Source: Rahnella inusitata
GTDB lineage: Bacteria > Pseudomonadota > Gammaproteobacteria > Enterobacterales > Enterobacteriaceae
Direction of reading: 5' to 3'
DNA: 64,000 bases
Assembly (NCBI RefSeq): GCF_003263515.1
Contig: NZ_JYDE01000031.1
Span: forward strand, 1-64,000
The position numbers and the translations under genes were made by a program. This document shows, piece after piece, positions 9,230 to 20,991 of this stretch. Position 1 is the first letter of the stretch. Every line of letters begins with the position of its first letter. The notes beneath the pieces are model-generated. The model made no database searches, was not told where the DNA came from, and saw only the letters and a program-made list of their open reading frames with translations.

Positions 9230-10168
9230 ATGGACCGATTAAAACGCATGTCAATTTTCGCTCAGGTTGTGGAGAGCGGCTCATTTACCGCCGCGGCGCG
9301 ACGCCTTGATATGAGCGTTTCCGCCATCAGCCAGACGATCTCAAAGCTTGAAAATGAGTTACAAATCAAATTATTAAACCGAAGCACCCGCAGTATCGGC
9401 CTGACCGAAGCCGGAAAAATTTATTATCAGGGCTGCCGGAAAATGCTTCATGACGTGCGTGAAGTGCATGAGCAATTATACGCCTTCAACAACACACCCA
9501 CCGGGACGTTACGCATCGGCAGCTCATCAACAATGGCACAAAATGTTCTTGCTGCGATGACCGCCGAAATGCTCAGTGAATACCCCGGCCTGACCGTCAA
9601 TCTGGTCACCGGCATCCCGGCGCCGGATCTGATCGCCGACGGCTTAGACGTAGTCATCCGCGTCGGGGCGTTACAGGACTCGAGTCTGTTCTCCACGCGA
9701 CTCGGTTCGATGCCGATGGTGGTGTGCGCCGCCCGCAGTTATCTGGCTCAGCACGGCACGCCGGAAAAACCGGCGGACATGGTGAATTTCTCATGGCTGG
9801 AGTACAGCGTCCGTCCGGACAGTGAATTTGAACTCATCGCCCCCGAAGGTATCACCACCCGTATCAATCCGCAGGGACGCTTCGTCACCAACGATTCGCA
9901 GACGATGATCCGCTGGCTGAAAGCAGGCGTCGGCATCGCCTACGTACCGCTGATGTGGATTATCGAAGAGATTAACGCCGGAGACGTGGAGATTCTGTTT
10001 CGCAGCTATCAGTCGGATCCGCGCCCGGTTTACGCGCTGTACACCGAAAAAGACAAACTGCCGCTGAAAGTGCAGGTCTGCATTAACTATCTGACGGATT
10101 ACTTCAAACAGGTCGGCAAGGTATATCAGGGCTACCGGCAGGGGAAGAAGGGGATGCCGTGGGAGTGA
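9230..10168 (+). CDS. aaeR: LysR-type activator of the aae efflux operon
   Basis: Senses aromatic carboxylic acids and activates aaeXAB. The 312-residue product has the N-terminal winged HTH (SGSFTAAARRLDMSVSAISQTISKLENELQIKLLNRSTRS) and a LysR effector domain; SSTMAQNVLA, GIPAPDLIADGLDVVIRVGALQDSSLFS and SWLEYSVRPD are near-identical to E. coli AaeR (309 aa). It is divergent from aaeX, with 278 bp between them, the normal arrangement. Confidence 0.95.
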   Translation: MDRLKRMSIFAQVVESGSFTAAARRLDMSVSAISQTISKLENELQIKLLNRSTRSIGLTEAGKIYYQGCRKMLHDVREVHEQLYAFNNTPTGTLRIGSSSTMAQNVLAAMTAEMLSEYPGLTVNLVTGIPAPDLIADGLDVVIRVGALQDSSLFSTRLGSMPMVVCAARSYLAQHGTPEKPADMVNFSWLEYSVRPDSEFELIAPEGITTRINPQGRFVTNDSQTMIRWLKAGVGIAYVPLMWIIEEINAGDVEILFRSYQSDPRPVYALYTEKDKLPLKVQVCINYLTDYFKQVGKVYQGYRQGKKGMPWE

Positions 10169-10201
10169 TGTCTGGAAAAAACACACCAAAATCCCACCTA
10201 A

Positions 10202-10223
10202 CCTCCCCTTATCAAAGGGGAGG
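10202..10223. repeat. Perfect 9-bp inverted repeat between aaeR and tldD
   Basis: CCTCCCCTT pairs with AAGGGGAGG around ATCA between converging aaeR and tldD. No T-run follows on the plus strand and only a weak one on the minus strand, so it is not a textbook terminator; it could stop both transcripts or be a copy of a small dispersed repeat. No second copy was noticed here. Confidence 0.55.
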
Positions 10224-10246
10224 GATAAAAACAAAAAGAGTAGAGA

Positions 10247-11692
10247 TTACGCCGTGCCACCCACCGTCAGATTATCCAGCTTGAGGGTCGGCTGGCCGAC
10301 GCCGACCGGCAGGCTCTGGCCTTCTTTGCCGCATACACCGACACCTTTATCGAGCGCCAGATCGTTACCGACCATCGAAATCTGCTGCATCGCTTCGATA
10401 CCGGAACCGATAAGCGTCGCGCCCTTAACGGGTTTGGTGATGCGACCCTTTTCAATCAAATAGGCTTCGGACGTGGAGAACACGAATTTGCCGGAGGTGA
10501 TGTCCACCTGACCGCCGCCGAAGTTCGGTGCATACAGACCATATTCGACGCTGCTGATGATGTCTTCCGGCGTGGATGTTCCCCCCAGCAGGTAGGTGTT
10601 GGTCATACGCGGCATAGGCAGATGCGCATAAGATTCACGACGGCCATTACCGGTCGGCGCAACGCCCATCAGGCGCGCATTCAGTTTGTCCTGCATGTAG
10701 CCTTTCAGCACACCGTTTTCGATCAGCACGTTGTACTGGCCCGGCACGCCTTCATCATCAATCGCCAGCGAGCCGCGCAGGCCGTGCATCGTACCGTCAT
10801 CGACCACGGTACACAGTTCAGATGCCACCAGTTTGCCCATCTGACCGCTAAAGACCGACGTACCGCGACGGTTGAAATCGCCTTCCAGCCCGTGACCCAC
10901 CGCTTCGTGCAATAAAACGCCCGGCCAGCCCGCGCCCAGTACCACCGGCATACCGCCAGCCGGTGCAGCAACCGCCGTCAGGTTCAGCAGCGCCATACGC
11001 ACGGCGTCACGTGCAAAAGCTTCGGCGCGCACTTCACCGTTCACAGTTTCGAGGAAGTAATCATACCCGACGCGCGCACCGCCACCGCTGGAGCCGCGCT
11101 CACGGCGACCATCATGCTCGACCAGTACGCTGACGGACAGACGCACCAGCGGACGGATATCCGCCGCCAGCGTGCCGTCTGTCGCTGCGACCAGTACGGT
11201 TTCATAGACGCCGGTGATGCTGGCGCTGACTTCCTGCACGCGCTTATCGGCCGCGCGGGCAATTTTGTCCACGCGATGCAGAAGGTCAATTTTCGCTTCG
11301 CGCGACAGGCTTTGCAGCGGATCCAGCGCAGAGTACATAGATTTGTAGGCCACTTCGCCCAGCGTTCGCGTTTTTCCGTTGCCCTGTTCGCGGACAATAC
11401 TGCGCGCCGCCGTGGCGCTTTGGTTCAGCGCATTCAGTGTTATCTGATCGGCGTAGGCAAAACCGGTTTTCTCGCCGCTGATGGCGCGCACGCCGACGCC
11501 CTGATCGATATTGTAAGACCCATCTTTGATGATGCTGTCTTCGATTACCCAGGCTTCATGGAAGCTGGACTGGAAAAAGAGATCGGCGTAATCGAGACGA
11601 CGTTCTGACAACTGGCCCAAAACGGAAAACAGATCCTGATGACTCAGATTATTGGCAGTTAGTAACTGCTCACTGACTAAGGCCAGACTCAT
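10247..11692 (-). CDS. tldD: Metalloprotease TldD
   Basis: Zinc-bearing subunit of the TldD/TldE protease. The 481-residue product (E. coli 481) contains the zinc motif [11 protein letters not shown] (HExxxH) and the family stretches [46 protein letters not shown] and [25 protein letters not shown]. It is the last gene of the mreBCD-maf-rng-yhdP-tldD cluster, as in E. coli. Its partner pmbA lies only about 8.3 kb away, whereas in E. coli the two are far apart. Confidence 0.96.
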   Translation of the reverse strand: MSLALVSEQLLTANNLSHQDLFSVLGQLSERRLDYADLFFQSSFHEAWVIEDSIIKDGSYNIDQGVGVRAISGEKTGFAYADQITLNALNQSATAARSIVREQGNGKTRTLGEVAYKSMYSALDPLQSLSREAKIDLLHRVDKIARAADKRVQEVSASITGVYETVLVAATDGTLAADIRPLVRLSVSVLVEHDGRRERGSSGGGARVGYDYFLETVNGEVRAEAFARDAVRMALLNLTAVAAPAGGMPVVLGAGWPGVLLHEAVGHGLEGDFNRRGTSVFSGQMGKLVASELCTVVDDGTMHGLRGSLAIDDEGVPGQYNVLIENGVLKGYMQDKLNARLMGVAPTGNGRRESYAHLPMPRMTNTYLLGGTSTPEDIISSVEYGLYAPNFGGGQVDITSGKFVFSTSEAYLIEKGRITKPVKGATLIGSGIEAMQQISMVGNDLALDKGVGVCGKEGQSLPVGVGQPTLKLDNLTVGGTA

Positions 11693-11833
11693 AGATGTTC
11701 ACTCTCTTTTAGACGAAAATCCGGCGTGCTGAGGTGCAGAGATGACCTCAGTCCACCGGACAATCCATTGTTACAGGGTTATTAACAGCCTAACACAGCC
11801 CGCACGAGGTTGCCTGCCGCCATCTTTATGGCA

Positions 11834-14800
11834 TTACTGCGCGGCGGCTTTCGGTGCGGTGACAGGTTTACGCAGAATTTCATTAATGTGCGGCTCCGCG
11901 ATGGTGCCGGTTATCTGATAGCGAATCAGCGAAATTTTATTCCACAGCGGGGCGAGCACTTTACTGGCGGCAAACACCGCCACGCCGACCACCGGGTTAA
12001 TCACAAAGGCGGTTGCCACGCCAACGGTAGCGGAAATTTCCGGGGCGATCACGGCCTGGAGATCCAGCTGCTGATTCACAAAATTCACTTTGCCGGTGAT
12101 GGCGATGTCCGCCGCCAGCCCGTCAACCAGCAGATCGTCGGTGTGTAACGTGCCGTCTTTAATCCATGCGGTCGATTTGATCGAATCGAAGTAGAAGCCC
12201 TCTCCGAAGGTATCGCTGAAATCGAGGCGCAGCTTACGCAGCAATGCGTCGAAGCTCACCAGACGCAATAACTGACCGGCACGGCCACCGCCGACGTCGG
12301 CGATTTCACCTTTACCCAGCTCGTTTTTCAGCGTGCCGTTGAGGGTACTGACGTCCGGTTTCCACGGCACGGATTTCCAGTGCAGGTCGAAGTTGATGTC
12401 AAACGGCGCGCCCTTCAGCGGTGTGGTGACGCCAAAGAAAGACATCGCCTGATCGATATTTTTGCCGCTCAGCTTACCCTTCAGGCCGGTACTTTCGCCC
12501 TGAGCATTCTGTTTCCAGTCGCCCTGAACGTCCAGACGCGCGACGCCAGTGTCGATCAGGCCGTTGCGCAGCATCAGTTGATCGCCCTGCGGTGTCACAT
12601 CGGCGTTCACCTTACGGAAGTTCTGACCGAGGAACCAGCAGACCTCACAGCGCAACTGCACCGCAGGCCAGCTGGCGAAGGAAACTTTGTCACTGGCAAA
12701 CGGATTCCCCGCCGGTTTGCCGCTGCCTGCGACATCGGCCACCGTCCATTGCGGGTTGAAATAGAGATAGCTAAGGTTCGCCAGCCATGGACCGTTGTCG
12801 TTCATGTTCAGCGTGCCGTCAATCTCTTTGCCTTTCGCCTTGATCTCCATGCCCTGACGCCCCTGCGTGGAGCTTATCGTCAGGTCATTCCATACCTGTC
12901 CCCCCAGCGTCAGCGCCGGTGTCGTCAGGATGATTTCATGCGGGAAGCTGAATCCGGCCATTTTGCCGTTGCCGCTTTTACCATTACTGCTGCTTTGCGC
13001 GGCTTTATCCGGCGACAGCAAACCGAGCCAGCTTTCGCCATCGAGCGGCGGCAGGTTTAGCGTCAGGCTGCTGTCTGCGGGCAGCGGCGGCGTTTTTTTG
13101 GTATTGGCCTGCCAGGAAGCACGATCCAGTTTCAGCTGTTTACCCAGCAACCAGCGGCTGTTGAAATGATCTTTACCCGCCAGCACACCTTCGAGATTGA
13201 AACTGTGTAAATCGCCTTTCACCTTCACCAACAGTGGCATGGCGTTTCCGGCCTTTTTGCTCAGCGGATCAGGTAAGTGACTGCTCACATCTTTCAGATC
13301 GGCGTTCACATCCACGGTGTAGTTGGGTGTGCCTTTGTGCGGCAGGGAGATATTGACGTCACCCTTCCACGGCGTTCCTCCGGAAATTTTGCTCGCTGCT
13401 GCGGCAGGCAGACCCGGCAATTTCGAAAGTTGCCAGTTTGCGTTCAGACCGACCTGAATTTTGAAGTCATCCGCCAGTTCCTGCGTACTGAACATCACGT
13501 TGACTGGCTGCCCGAACCAGGTGCCGGTTAACTGATTGCTTTGCAGGTTGCCGTTGTCATAGCTGAACTGACCGGTGAGATGGCTGATCGTGCTTTCCAG
13601 CGGTTTGATCAGCAGGCTGTTGTCTTTAAGCGTCACGCCACCGGTCGCGCGAACTTCCTCGCCGTCCAGCGGAATATCCAGATGTAAGCGGCCATTCACT
13701 TCGCCGCTGATTTGCAGCTCCTGTAATGCGCCGCCCAGCGTGTCGTGCAGCGGCGTATTCATGAAGTAATCGCCGATATCTTTGCCTGAACCGCGCAGGT
13801 CGGCATCAACAAACAGCTTTTGTTTCAGATAGTCAGGAATATTGGCGACAACATTATTACCATCAACATTGCCCAGTTTGGTGTGCTCAGCCTTCATGAA
13901 CAGGCCGTCGTTGAGGAAATCGAGATCGATATCCAGATCGGTCAGCGCTGGCCATTTCGGCTGGAATTCGAATGTGGAATGACGCAGGGGCACCCAGACC
14001 TGGAACTGCCCTTCGTTCTTTTTGAACGGGAAGTGATGCGGATTGCCGTTGAAGGTCAGCGTAGCGTTATCCACCTGACCGCCTTTAATCGCGCCGGTCA
14101 GATAATCCACCAGATGTTTACCCATCAGGTGTTCAGGGAAGTAGCGCCACGCCTGTCCGGCGTCGTACAAACGGATACCAGCCAGAATATTCAGCCACGG
14201 CTCGCCTTTTGCCGGCTGAGCATAGTGGAAATCGCCCTTCGCCCACAGCGCATCGGCTTTGACGTCGACGTCTTTACCGGACAGCGTCCAGCCATCCTGA
14301 TCGTTCGTCCAGCTGATGGACCCGGTTGCCGCACTCACATCCAGCGGCGCGCGGAACATTTCCCCGTAAGGCAGCAGGCTGTCTTGCAGTTTGACGTCTA
14401 GCTGACCGCTGGCCACGCTGCCTTTCAGGCTGCCGTTGAAATGATTAATACCCGGCAGTAATTCCCAGCGCTGCCAGCTGACATCGTGCCAGTCGGCGAT
14501 AAAACGGGTGTTTTCAGGTTGTTTAAGTGGAATGTCGAGCGCGAGGCGATCGATATTGCCCGCCGGTTTCAGATCCTGCCAGCGTTCTAACAGCGTTGGG
14601 GTAAGGAAAGAAATGGTCGGAATGACCGGCCCCAGACGTTCCAGTTGCAAATTGGTGCCGCGAATGCGCAGTTCTTCACCCTGCGACGGGCCAAGAAATT
14701 CGTTATTTTCCGGCAGATACAGTGCCTCCAGCGTACCTTTCGGCCAGGCGACGCCGTCGGTTTTGATGTTCAGCTGTTGAGTACCGAGCTGCCAGCCATT

Positions 14801-15694
14801 GCCCTGACGGTTTCCGTGCAGCGTCAGGTTATCGACGTCCAGACGGTGTAGATCATCACCGGTTTTCCAGGTCGCGGAACCGGCCTTCAGCAGCGCGTCA
14901 CCGGCGTAGACATCGCCGTTGCGTACGGTCAGCCACGCCGCCAGACTGAAATTAGCCGTCTCAAGACCGGTGTTGCTGCGCAGCCAACGGCTAAACCACG
15001 GCTTCATGTCGATATCATCGGCCTGAAGGTAAATCTTGCCGTTGTTCAGCAGGCCGTTGGAATCGTTCAGATCCATACGCAGTTGCACCACGCCATGCTG
15101 GCCGTTGAAACTCGACAGGCTCAGTTGCCCCTCGGCACGGTGGCGGTTGTGCGTGTTCAGCCAGGTCAGCTGCGGGATATCAAATTCGGCGCGCGGGCCG
15201 GACGGGGTCAGGAAGGAAATACGACTGTTGCGCAGGTCGAAGTGATCCACCTGGCGGAGGAAAATATCGCTGATGCGGTTGGGCTTAAGGCCGTTGCCTT
15301 GGTTGTCTCCGCCCAACGTACTGTTGAGATCCAACTGCATATTGTAGAAAGTGAGATCGCGGAACTGCCAGCGCAGATGCAGCATCGATTGCCAGACGTC
15401 CAGCGCCATGGTGATACGCTGAACCTTCAGGTTGGCATCCGGCAACGTGACCTGCAGGCCGCGGATCTCCATAATCGGGCCAAAGGTTTTCCAGCTGGCA
15501 CTGATCTGTGACAGTTCGATCGGCACGCCCGTGACGGATTCAACTTTTTCGACCAGCTGATTCTGGAAACGGCTCAACTGAGGCAACGCCAGACGTAAGC
15601 CACTGATCACCAAAGCCACTATCACGACAAGGGTTGCGCTGGTGGTTAATAAGATACCGGGCAGTCGCCTCAAACTTCTCTCCTTGTTTCCCAT
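11834..15694 (-). CDS. yhdP: AsmA-family phospholipid transport protein YhdP
   Basis: Giant inner-membrane-anchored periplasmic protein which, with TamB and YdbH, carries phospholipid to the outer membrane. The 1286-residue product (E. coli 1266) has one N-terminal membrane helix (LLTTSATLVVIVALVISGL) followed by a long beta-rich region. Conserved landmarks are LALDVWQSMLHLRWQFRDLTF, HFDLRNSRISFLTPSG, AWRYFPEHLMGKHLVDYLTGAIKGG, a CEVCWF pair of cysteines and, near the C-terminus, the AsmA_2-type block TFGEGFYFDSIKSTAWIKDG. The ATG at 15694 adds a few residues before the E. coli start (LRRLPGIL). It lies 77 nt after rng. Confidence 0.95.
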   Translation of the reverse strand: MGNKERSLRRLPGILLTTSATLVVIVALVISGLRLALPQLSRFQNQLVEKVESVTGVPIELSQISASWKTFGPIMEIRGLQVTLPDANLKVQRITMALDVWQSMLHLRWQFRDLTFYNMQLDLNSTLGGDNQGNGLKPNRISDIFLRQVDHFDLRNSRISFLTPSGPRAEFDIPQLTWLNTHNRHRAEGQLSLSSFNGQHGVVQLRMDLNDSNGLLNNGKIYLQADDIDMKPWFSRWLRSNTGLETANFSLAAWLTVRNGDVYAGDALLKAGSATWKTGDDLHRLDVDNLTLHGNRQGNGWQLGTQQLNIKTDGVAWPKGTLEALYLPENNEFLGPSQGEELRIRGTNLQLERLGPVIPTISFLTPTLLERWQDLKPAGNIDRLALDIPLKQPENTRFIADWHDVSWQRWELLPGINHFNGSLKGSVASGQLDVKLQDSLLPYGEMFRAPLDVSAATGSISWTNDQDGWTLSGKDVDVKADALWAKGDFHYAQPAKGEPWLNILAGIRLYDAGQAWRYFPEHLMGKHLVDYLTGAIKGGQVDNATLTFNGNPHHFPFKKNEGQFQVWVPLRHSTFEFQPKWPALTDLDIDLDFLNDGLFMKAEHTKLGNVDGNNVVANIPDYLKQKLFVDADLRGSGKDIGDYFMNTPLHDTLGGALQELQISGEVNGRLHLDIPLDGEEVRATGGVTLKDNSLLIKPLESTISHLTGQFSYDNGNLQSNQLTGTWFGQPVNVMFSTQELADDFKIQVGLNANWQLSKLPGLPAAAASKISGGTPWKGDVNISLPHKGTPNYTVDVNADLKDVSSHLPDPLSKKAGNAMPLLVKVKGDLHSFNLEGVLAGKDHFNSRWLLGKQLKLDRASWQANTKKTPPLPADSSLTLNLPPLDGESWLGLLSPDKAAQSSSNGKSGNGKMAGFSFPHEIILTTPALTLGGQVWNDLTISSTQGRQGMEIKAKGKEIDGTLNMNDNGPWLANLSYLYFNPQWTVADVAGSGKPAGNPFASDKVSFASWPAVQLRCEVCWFLGQNFRKVNADVTPQGDQLMLRNGLIDTGVARLDVQGDWKQNAQGESTGLKGKLSGKNIDQAMSFFGVTTPLKGAPFDINFDLHWKSVPWKPDVSTLNGTLKNELGKGEIADVGGGRAGQLLRLVSFDALLRKLRLDFSDTFGEGFYFDSIKSTAWIKDGTLHTDDLLVDGLAADIAITGKVNFVNQQLDLQAVIAPEISATVGVATAFVINPVVGVAVFAASKVLAPLWNKISLIRYQITGTIAEPHINEILRKPVTAPKAAAQ

Positions 15695-15771
15695 TCCATA
15701 CCGGTCTTCACCCGTACAGACGGCAATGGAAACCTGTTACTTCCTGATGCATCTGACACTTTGCCTTCAGA

Positions 15772-17241
15772 TCACATCATCACGACGTCAAACTGCTCCT
15801 GACTGTAGAGCGGCTCCACTTGCACTTTGACCTGTTTGCCGACGAAAATTTCGACTTCAGCCAGTGCATGGGATTCTTCGCCCTTCAGCGCTTCGCCCAC
15901 GGCCGCCGAGGCGTAAACCAGGAAGCGGTCGGAATCATACGCATGATGCACGCGCACGATTTCGCGCAGAATTTCGTAGCATACCGTTTCGACGGTTTTC
16001 ACCGTGCCGCGCGCATGACAGGTCGGGCAATCGCTGCACAACACATGTTCGACGCTTTCACGGGTGCGTTTGCGGGTCATTTCAACCAGACCGAGCGCAG
16101 AGAAACCGTGAATGCCGGTTTTCACGCGGTCTTTCGACAACGCCTGCTCAAGACTGTGCAATACGCGACGGCGGTGATCTTCATTCGACATATCAATAAA
16201 GTCGATGATGATGATGCCACCGAGGTTACGTAACCGCAGCTGACGGGCAATCGCCTGCGTCGCTTCGGTGTTGGTGTTGAAAATGGTGTCTTCCAGATTG
16301 CGATGGCCGACGAACGCACCGGTGTTGATGTCCACGGTGGTCATGGCTTCGGTCTGATCGATGATCAGATAGCCGCCGGATTTGAGTTCCACCTTGCGCT
16401 CGAGCGCACGCTGGATTTCATTTTCCACATCGTACAAATCGAAAATCGGTTGCTTGCCGTTGTAATGCTCAAGCTTGCTGGTCATTTCCGGCATGTACTC
16501 ACTGGTAAATTCCACCAGTAATTCATAGGTCAGGCGGGAATCAACACGAATGCGATCCAGCGCTTCACCGGCAAAATCACGCAGCACGCGGTGCGCCAGT
16601 GCCAGCTCGCCGTACAATTTGTACTTGGTTTTGTTGCGACGTTTGCGCTCCATCACCTTGGTCCACAGGCGCTTGAGATAAGCTGCATCCTGCTTGAGTT
16701 CTTCTTCGCCCACGCCTTCGGCGGCGGTACGAATAATGTAGCCACCGTGCTCGTCACAATATTCAGAGACGATACGTTTCAGGCGATCGCGCTCGGCTTC
16801 GCTTTCAATGCGCTGCGAAACGCCCACGTGCGACGCACCCGGCATAAACACCAGATAACGTGAAGGCAGAGTGATGTCCGTGGTCAGACGCGCGCCTTTG
16901 GTACCGAGCGGGTCTTTCACCACCTGCACCATCAGATCCTGGCCCTGATGCACCAGTTCTGCGATGTCGCGCACGTTGAAATTTTTCTGCTCATCACGGG
17001 CGACACATTCAGTGTGCGGCATAATGTCAGACGCGTGTAAAAACGCGGCTTTCTCAAGTCCGATATCAACAAACGCGGCCTGCATCCCAGGCAATACGCG
17101 ACTGATTCGTCCTTTATAAATGTTGCCGGCAATCCCGCGCTTGGTTTCGCGCTCAATATGGATTTCCTGCAGAATGCCACCGTCAATGTAGGCCACGCGG
17201 GTTTCAGACGGCGTGACATTGACCAGTAATTCAGCTGTCAT
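15772..17241 (-). CDS. rng: Ribonuclease G
   Basis: Endoribonuclease that matures the 16S rRNA 5' end and degrades some mRNAs. The 489-residue product equals E. coli RNase G in length. It has an S1-like N-terminus (VGNIYKGRI-type block, here [24 protein letters not shown]), the catalytic magnesium site ([20 protein letters not shown]) and the zinc-link CPTCHARG. The ATG at 17241 has AGGAGA upstream and gives [13 protein letters not shown]; longer in-frame extension is not conserved. It overlaps maf by 11 nt, indicating a shared transcript. Confidence 0.97.
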   Translation of the reverse strand: MTAELLVNVTPSETRVAYIDGGILQEIHIERETKRGIAGNIYKGRISRVLPGMQAAFVDIGLEKAAFLHASDIMPHTECVARDEQKNFNVRDIAELVHQGQDLMVQVVKDPLGTKGARLTTDITLPSRYLVFMPGASHVGVSQRIESEAERDRLKRIVSEYCDEHGGYIIRTAAEGVGEEELKQDAAYLKRLWTKVMERKRRNKTKYKLYGELALAHRVLRDFAGEALDRIRVDSRLTYELLVEFTSEYMPEMTSKLEHYNGKQPIFDLYDVENEIQRALERKVELKSGGYLIIDQTEAMTTVDINTGAFVGHRNLEDTIFNTNTEATQAIARQLRLRNLGGIIIIDFIDMSNEDHRRRVLHSLEQALSKDRVKTGIHGFSALGLVEMTRKRTRESVEHVLCSDCPTCHARGTVKTVETVCYEILREIVRVHHAYDSDRFLVYASAAVGEALKGEESHALAEVEIFVGKQVKVQVEPLYSQEQFDVVMM

Positions 17242-17824
17242 GTTTTCTCCTAAGCTCGCGTAAGGCAGCAAATTCATTGAGCAGCTCCTGAGTCTCCACC
17301 AGCGGGAGCCCCACGACTGCATAGTAACTGCCGCGAATTTCACGGACGAAACAACCGCCCTTTCCCTGAATACCATAAGCGCCCGCTTTATCCATGGGCT
17401 CACCGCTCAGAATATAGTGTGCAATGTCATCGGCAGATAGCGAACGAAAGGTGACATCGGTCACAACCAGCGTACTCAGACAATCTCGCCTGTCAGCGAA
17501 AGCGACAGCGGTCATGACCTGATGCTGCCTGCCGGACAATGCATTAAGCATAACAGCGGCTTGCGATTCATCACGCGGCTTTTCCAACACTTTACCGTCG
17601 AGGACAACAATGGTGTCCGCGCCCAGCACCGGCAGATCTTCCGTCGCGACCGCAACACCGGCTCGCGCTTTATCTTTCGCCAGACGCATAACATACGCGT
17701 CCGGTGCTTCATCATGCTGACGTTCTTCCGCCACGTCAGTTACCAGACGCTCAAAAGGCAGATCCAGTAACCCCAGCAATTCACGCCGGCGGGGCGATCC
17801 GGAAGCGAGATAAAGTTCGGTCAT
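17231..17824 (-). CDS. yhdE: Maf-like nucleoside triphosphate pyrophosphatase YhdE
   Basis: Hydrolyses dTTP, UTP and modified pyrimidine nucleotides to monophosphates and pyrophosphate. The ATG at 17824 with GAGGA upstream gives 197 residues, the E. coli YhdE length. Maf motifs are present: [12 protein letters not shown] at the start, [20 protein letters not shown], the substrate-contacting [13 protein letters not shown] and GLPLVE near the end. It lies between mreD (7 nt away) and rng (overlapping), the standard enterobacterial order. Confidence 0.95.
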   Translation of the reverse strand: MTELYLASGSPRRRELLGLLDLPFERLVTDVAEERQHDEAPDAYVMRLAKDKARAGVAVATEDLPVLGADTIVVLDGKVLEKPRDESQAAVMLNALSGRQHQVMTAVAFADRRDCLSTLVVTDVTFRSLSADDIAHYILSGEPMDKAGAYGIQGKGGCFVREIRGSYYAVVGLPLVETQELLNEFAALRELRRKHDS

Positions 17825-17831
17825 AACATCC

Positions 17832-18320
17832 TCATTGAACAGCAAACTGACGACGAATTTTACGCATCAGCAAGAACAGCCACGGCCACAGAATACCGTC
17901 CACCACGCTGCTCCAGAAAACTTCAGGGCGAAACGACACGTTCACCACCATGAACTGGCCCCAGAACACCATCACGTCTACCGCCAGCGACAGCACCATG
18001 ACGATAAGCGCCTGCTGCCAGAGTGCCAGATTGCGGAATAACTGGAATTTGAACGCGACCAGATAAGCGGTGATGGCAAACGCCAGCGCGCGAATACCCA
18101 GCGTTGAACCGAGGATCAAATCCATGATGAAACCGACAATAAAACCGGTGCCGACGTTGACGCGGTGCGGTAATGCCATCACCCAGTAAATTAAGATCAG
18201 CAACAACCAGGAGGGCCGGAACATATAGATCTGTTCAGGCCACGGCATGACCTGCAACAACATGGCTATGATAAAGGATAGCCAAATAATCCAGCGTCCG
18301 TGGCTCCGGTAGCTGTTCAT
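17832..18320 (-). CDS. mreD: Rod-shape protein MreD
   Basis: Integral membrane partner of MreC and MreB in the elongasome. The 162-residue product (E. coli 162) has about five membrane segments, starting at [15 protein letters not shown] and including the family block [17 protein letters not shown] (here [10 protein letters not shown]). It overlaps the mreC stop codon by 4 nt, so translation is probably coupled. Confidence 0.96.
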   Translation of the reverse strand: MNSYRSHGRWIIWLSFIIAMLLQVMPWPEQIYMFRPSWLLLILIYWVMALPHRVNVGTGFIVGFIMDLILGSTLGIRALAFAITAYLVAFKFQLFRNLALWQQALIVMVLSLAVDVMVFWGQFMVVNVSFRPEVFWSSVVDGILWPWLFLLMRKIRRQFAVQ

Positions 18321-19324
18321 CGCGTCGCCCTCGGCGTCACGGATGTGCTAACCGGTGCCGTCACAGTGCCGGTTGCCGGTGCCGGAAGCGGTGCCGGAGG
18401 CCCCATATCACCCGGCGGCGGCAATACCTGAGGCATCATTTGCATCAGACGTTCATTGGCCACACGATGGACTTCATCAGGCGGCAACGGATGATCACCG
18501 TTGCGATCCGAGCCCCACAGCAGTAGCAGATAACGCAGACGTTGCAGACCGGCCGTCGGACGTGCCTGAATCACCGTATAAGCGCGCTGGTTGTCGACTT
18601 TGACAGAAGACACCACGCCCACCGGATAACCTTCAGGGAAACGGCCACCGAGACCAGAGGTGACAAGTACATCGCCGACGCGAATATCGGTATTGCTTGG
18701 CAGATGTTCCAGTTGCAGATCGTCCGCACAGCCGCTGCCGGCAGCGATCACGCGGATATCGTTACGCAACACCTGAATCGGCAGGGCATGAGACGCATCG
18801 CAAATAAGCAGCACACGGCTGGTGAGTGCACCGACGGCAACGATCTGACCAACAACGCCCTTATCGCTTATGACCGGCTGGCCGACGTAAACGCCGCTAT
18901 TGCTGCCTTTATCAATGACGACCTGATCACTGTACGGATCATCGCTGGTAGACAGAACCTGAGCCACCATTTTGTGCTCGTCCTGACGCAGCGGCGAGCC
19001 CAGCAGCTCACGCAAACGGGCGTTCTCTTGTTTGTATTGACCAAGCAGCATCAGGTCGCTGTTTTTCAGCAACAATTCCTGGCGCAAAGCACGGTTTTCC
19101 AGCTCGAGCTGGCCGCGCGTCGCGAACGTCGAGGAAACCTGATCTAAGAATTCACGCGGGGCGTTTGACAGAAAATAGAAGGGACTGACGGCAGTATCCA
19201 TATAGGTGCGGATTTTAACAAACGTACCTATTTTACTGTCGGCAACAATCAGGACAATGGCCGTAAGAATAGCCAAAAAAAGTCGCAGTTGCAGGGAAGG
19301 TCCCCTGCTAAAAATTGGCTTCAT
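18317..19324 (-). CDS. mreC: Rod-shape protein MreC
   Basis: Bitopic scaffold of the elongasome, periplasmic. The 335-residue product has one membrane helix ([18 protein letters not shown]), a coiled coil (about residues 70-110, [19 protein letters not shown]) and the beta-barrel domain ([27 protein letters not shown]). The C-terminal tail is proline and threonine rich and shorter than in E. coli (367 aa). Confidence 0.96.
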   Translation of the reverse strand: MKPIFSRGPSLQLRLFLAILTAIVLIVADSKIGTFVKIRTYMDTAVSPFYFLSNAPREFLDQVSSTFATRGQLELENRALRQELLLKNSDLMLLGQYKQENARLRELLGSPLRQDEHKMVAQVLSTSDDPYSDQVVIDKGSNSGVYVGQPVISDKGVVGQIVAVGALTSRVLLICDASHALPIQVLRNDIRVIAAGSGCADDLQLEHLPSNTDIRVGDVLVTSGLGGRFPEGYPVGVVSSVKVDNQRAYTVIQARPTAGLQRLRYLLLLWGSDRNGDHPLPPDEVHRVANERLMQMMPQVLPPPGDMGPPAPLPAPATGTVTAPVSTSVTPRATR

Positions 19325-19592
19325 AAAATATGCGAGTTCCTCGGCAACAGAAGGTTTCAGTCAGACGAAGTCAATGCTTCCCCTGACAGAAAAGGCGGCA
19401 ATCTCATGGGATAGCCGAAAACACCGCCTAAACATTCTCAGTTTAGACAGTGTTTGCGCGGATCCACATTGAACACTGCACACTTCGCGTTGCAGGTTTT
19501 ACCTGACGGACAACCACCTTCCCGGGCAGACTATTTTTTGAGAGGAATAAAGGAAAAAACGTATTCCGTCATCAATCAAATCGTCGCTGAGA

Positions 19593-20991
<1,399 letters not shown>

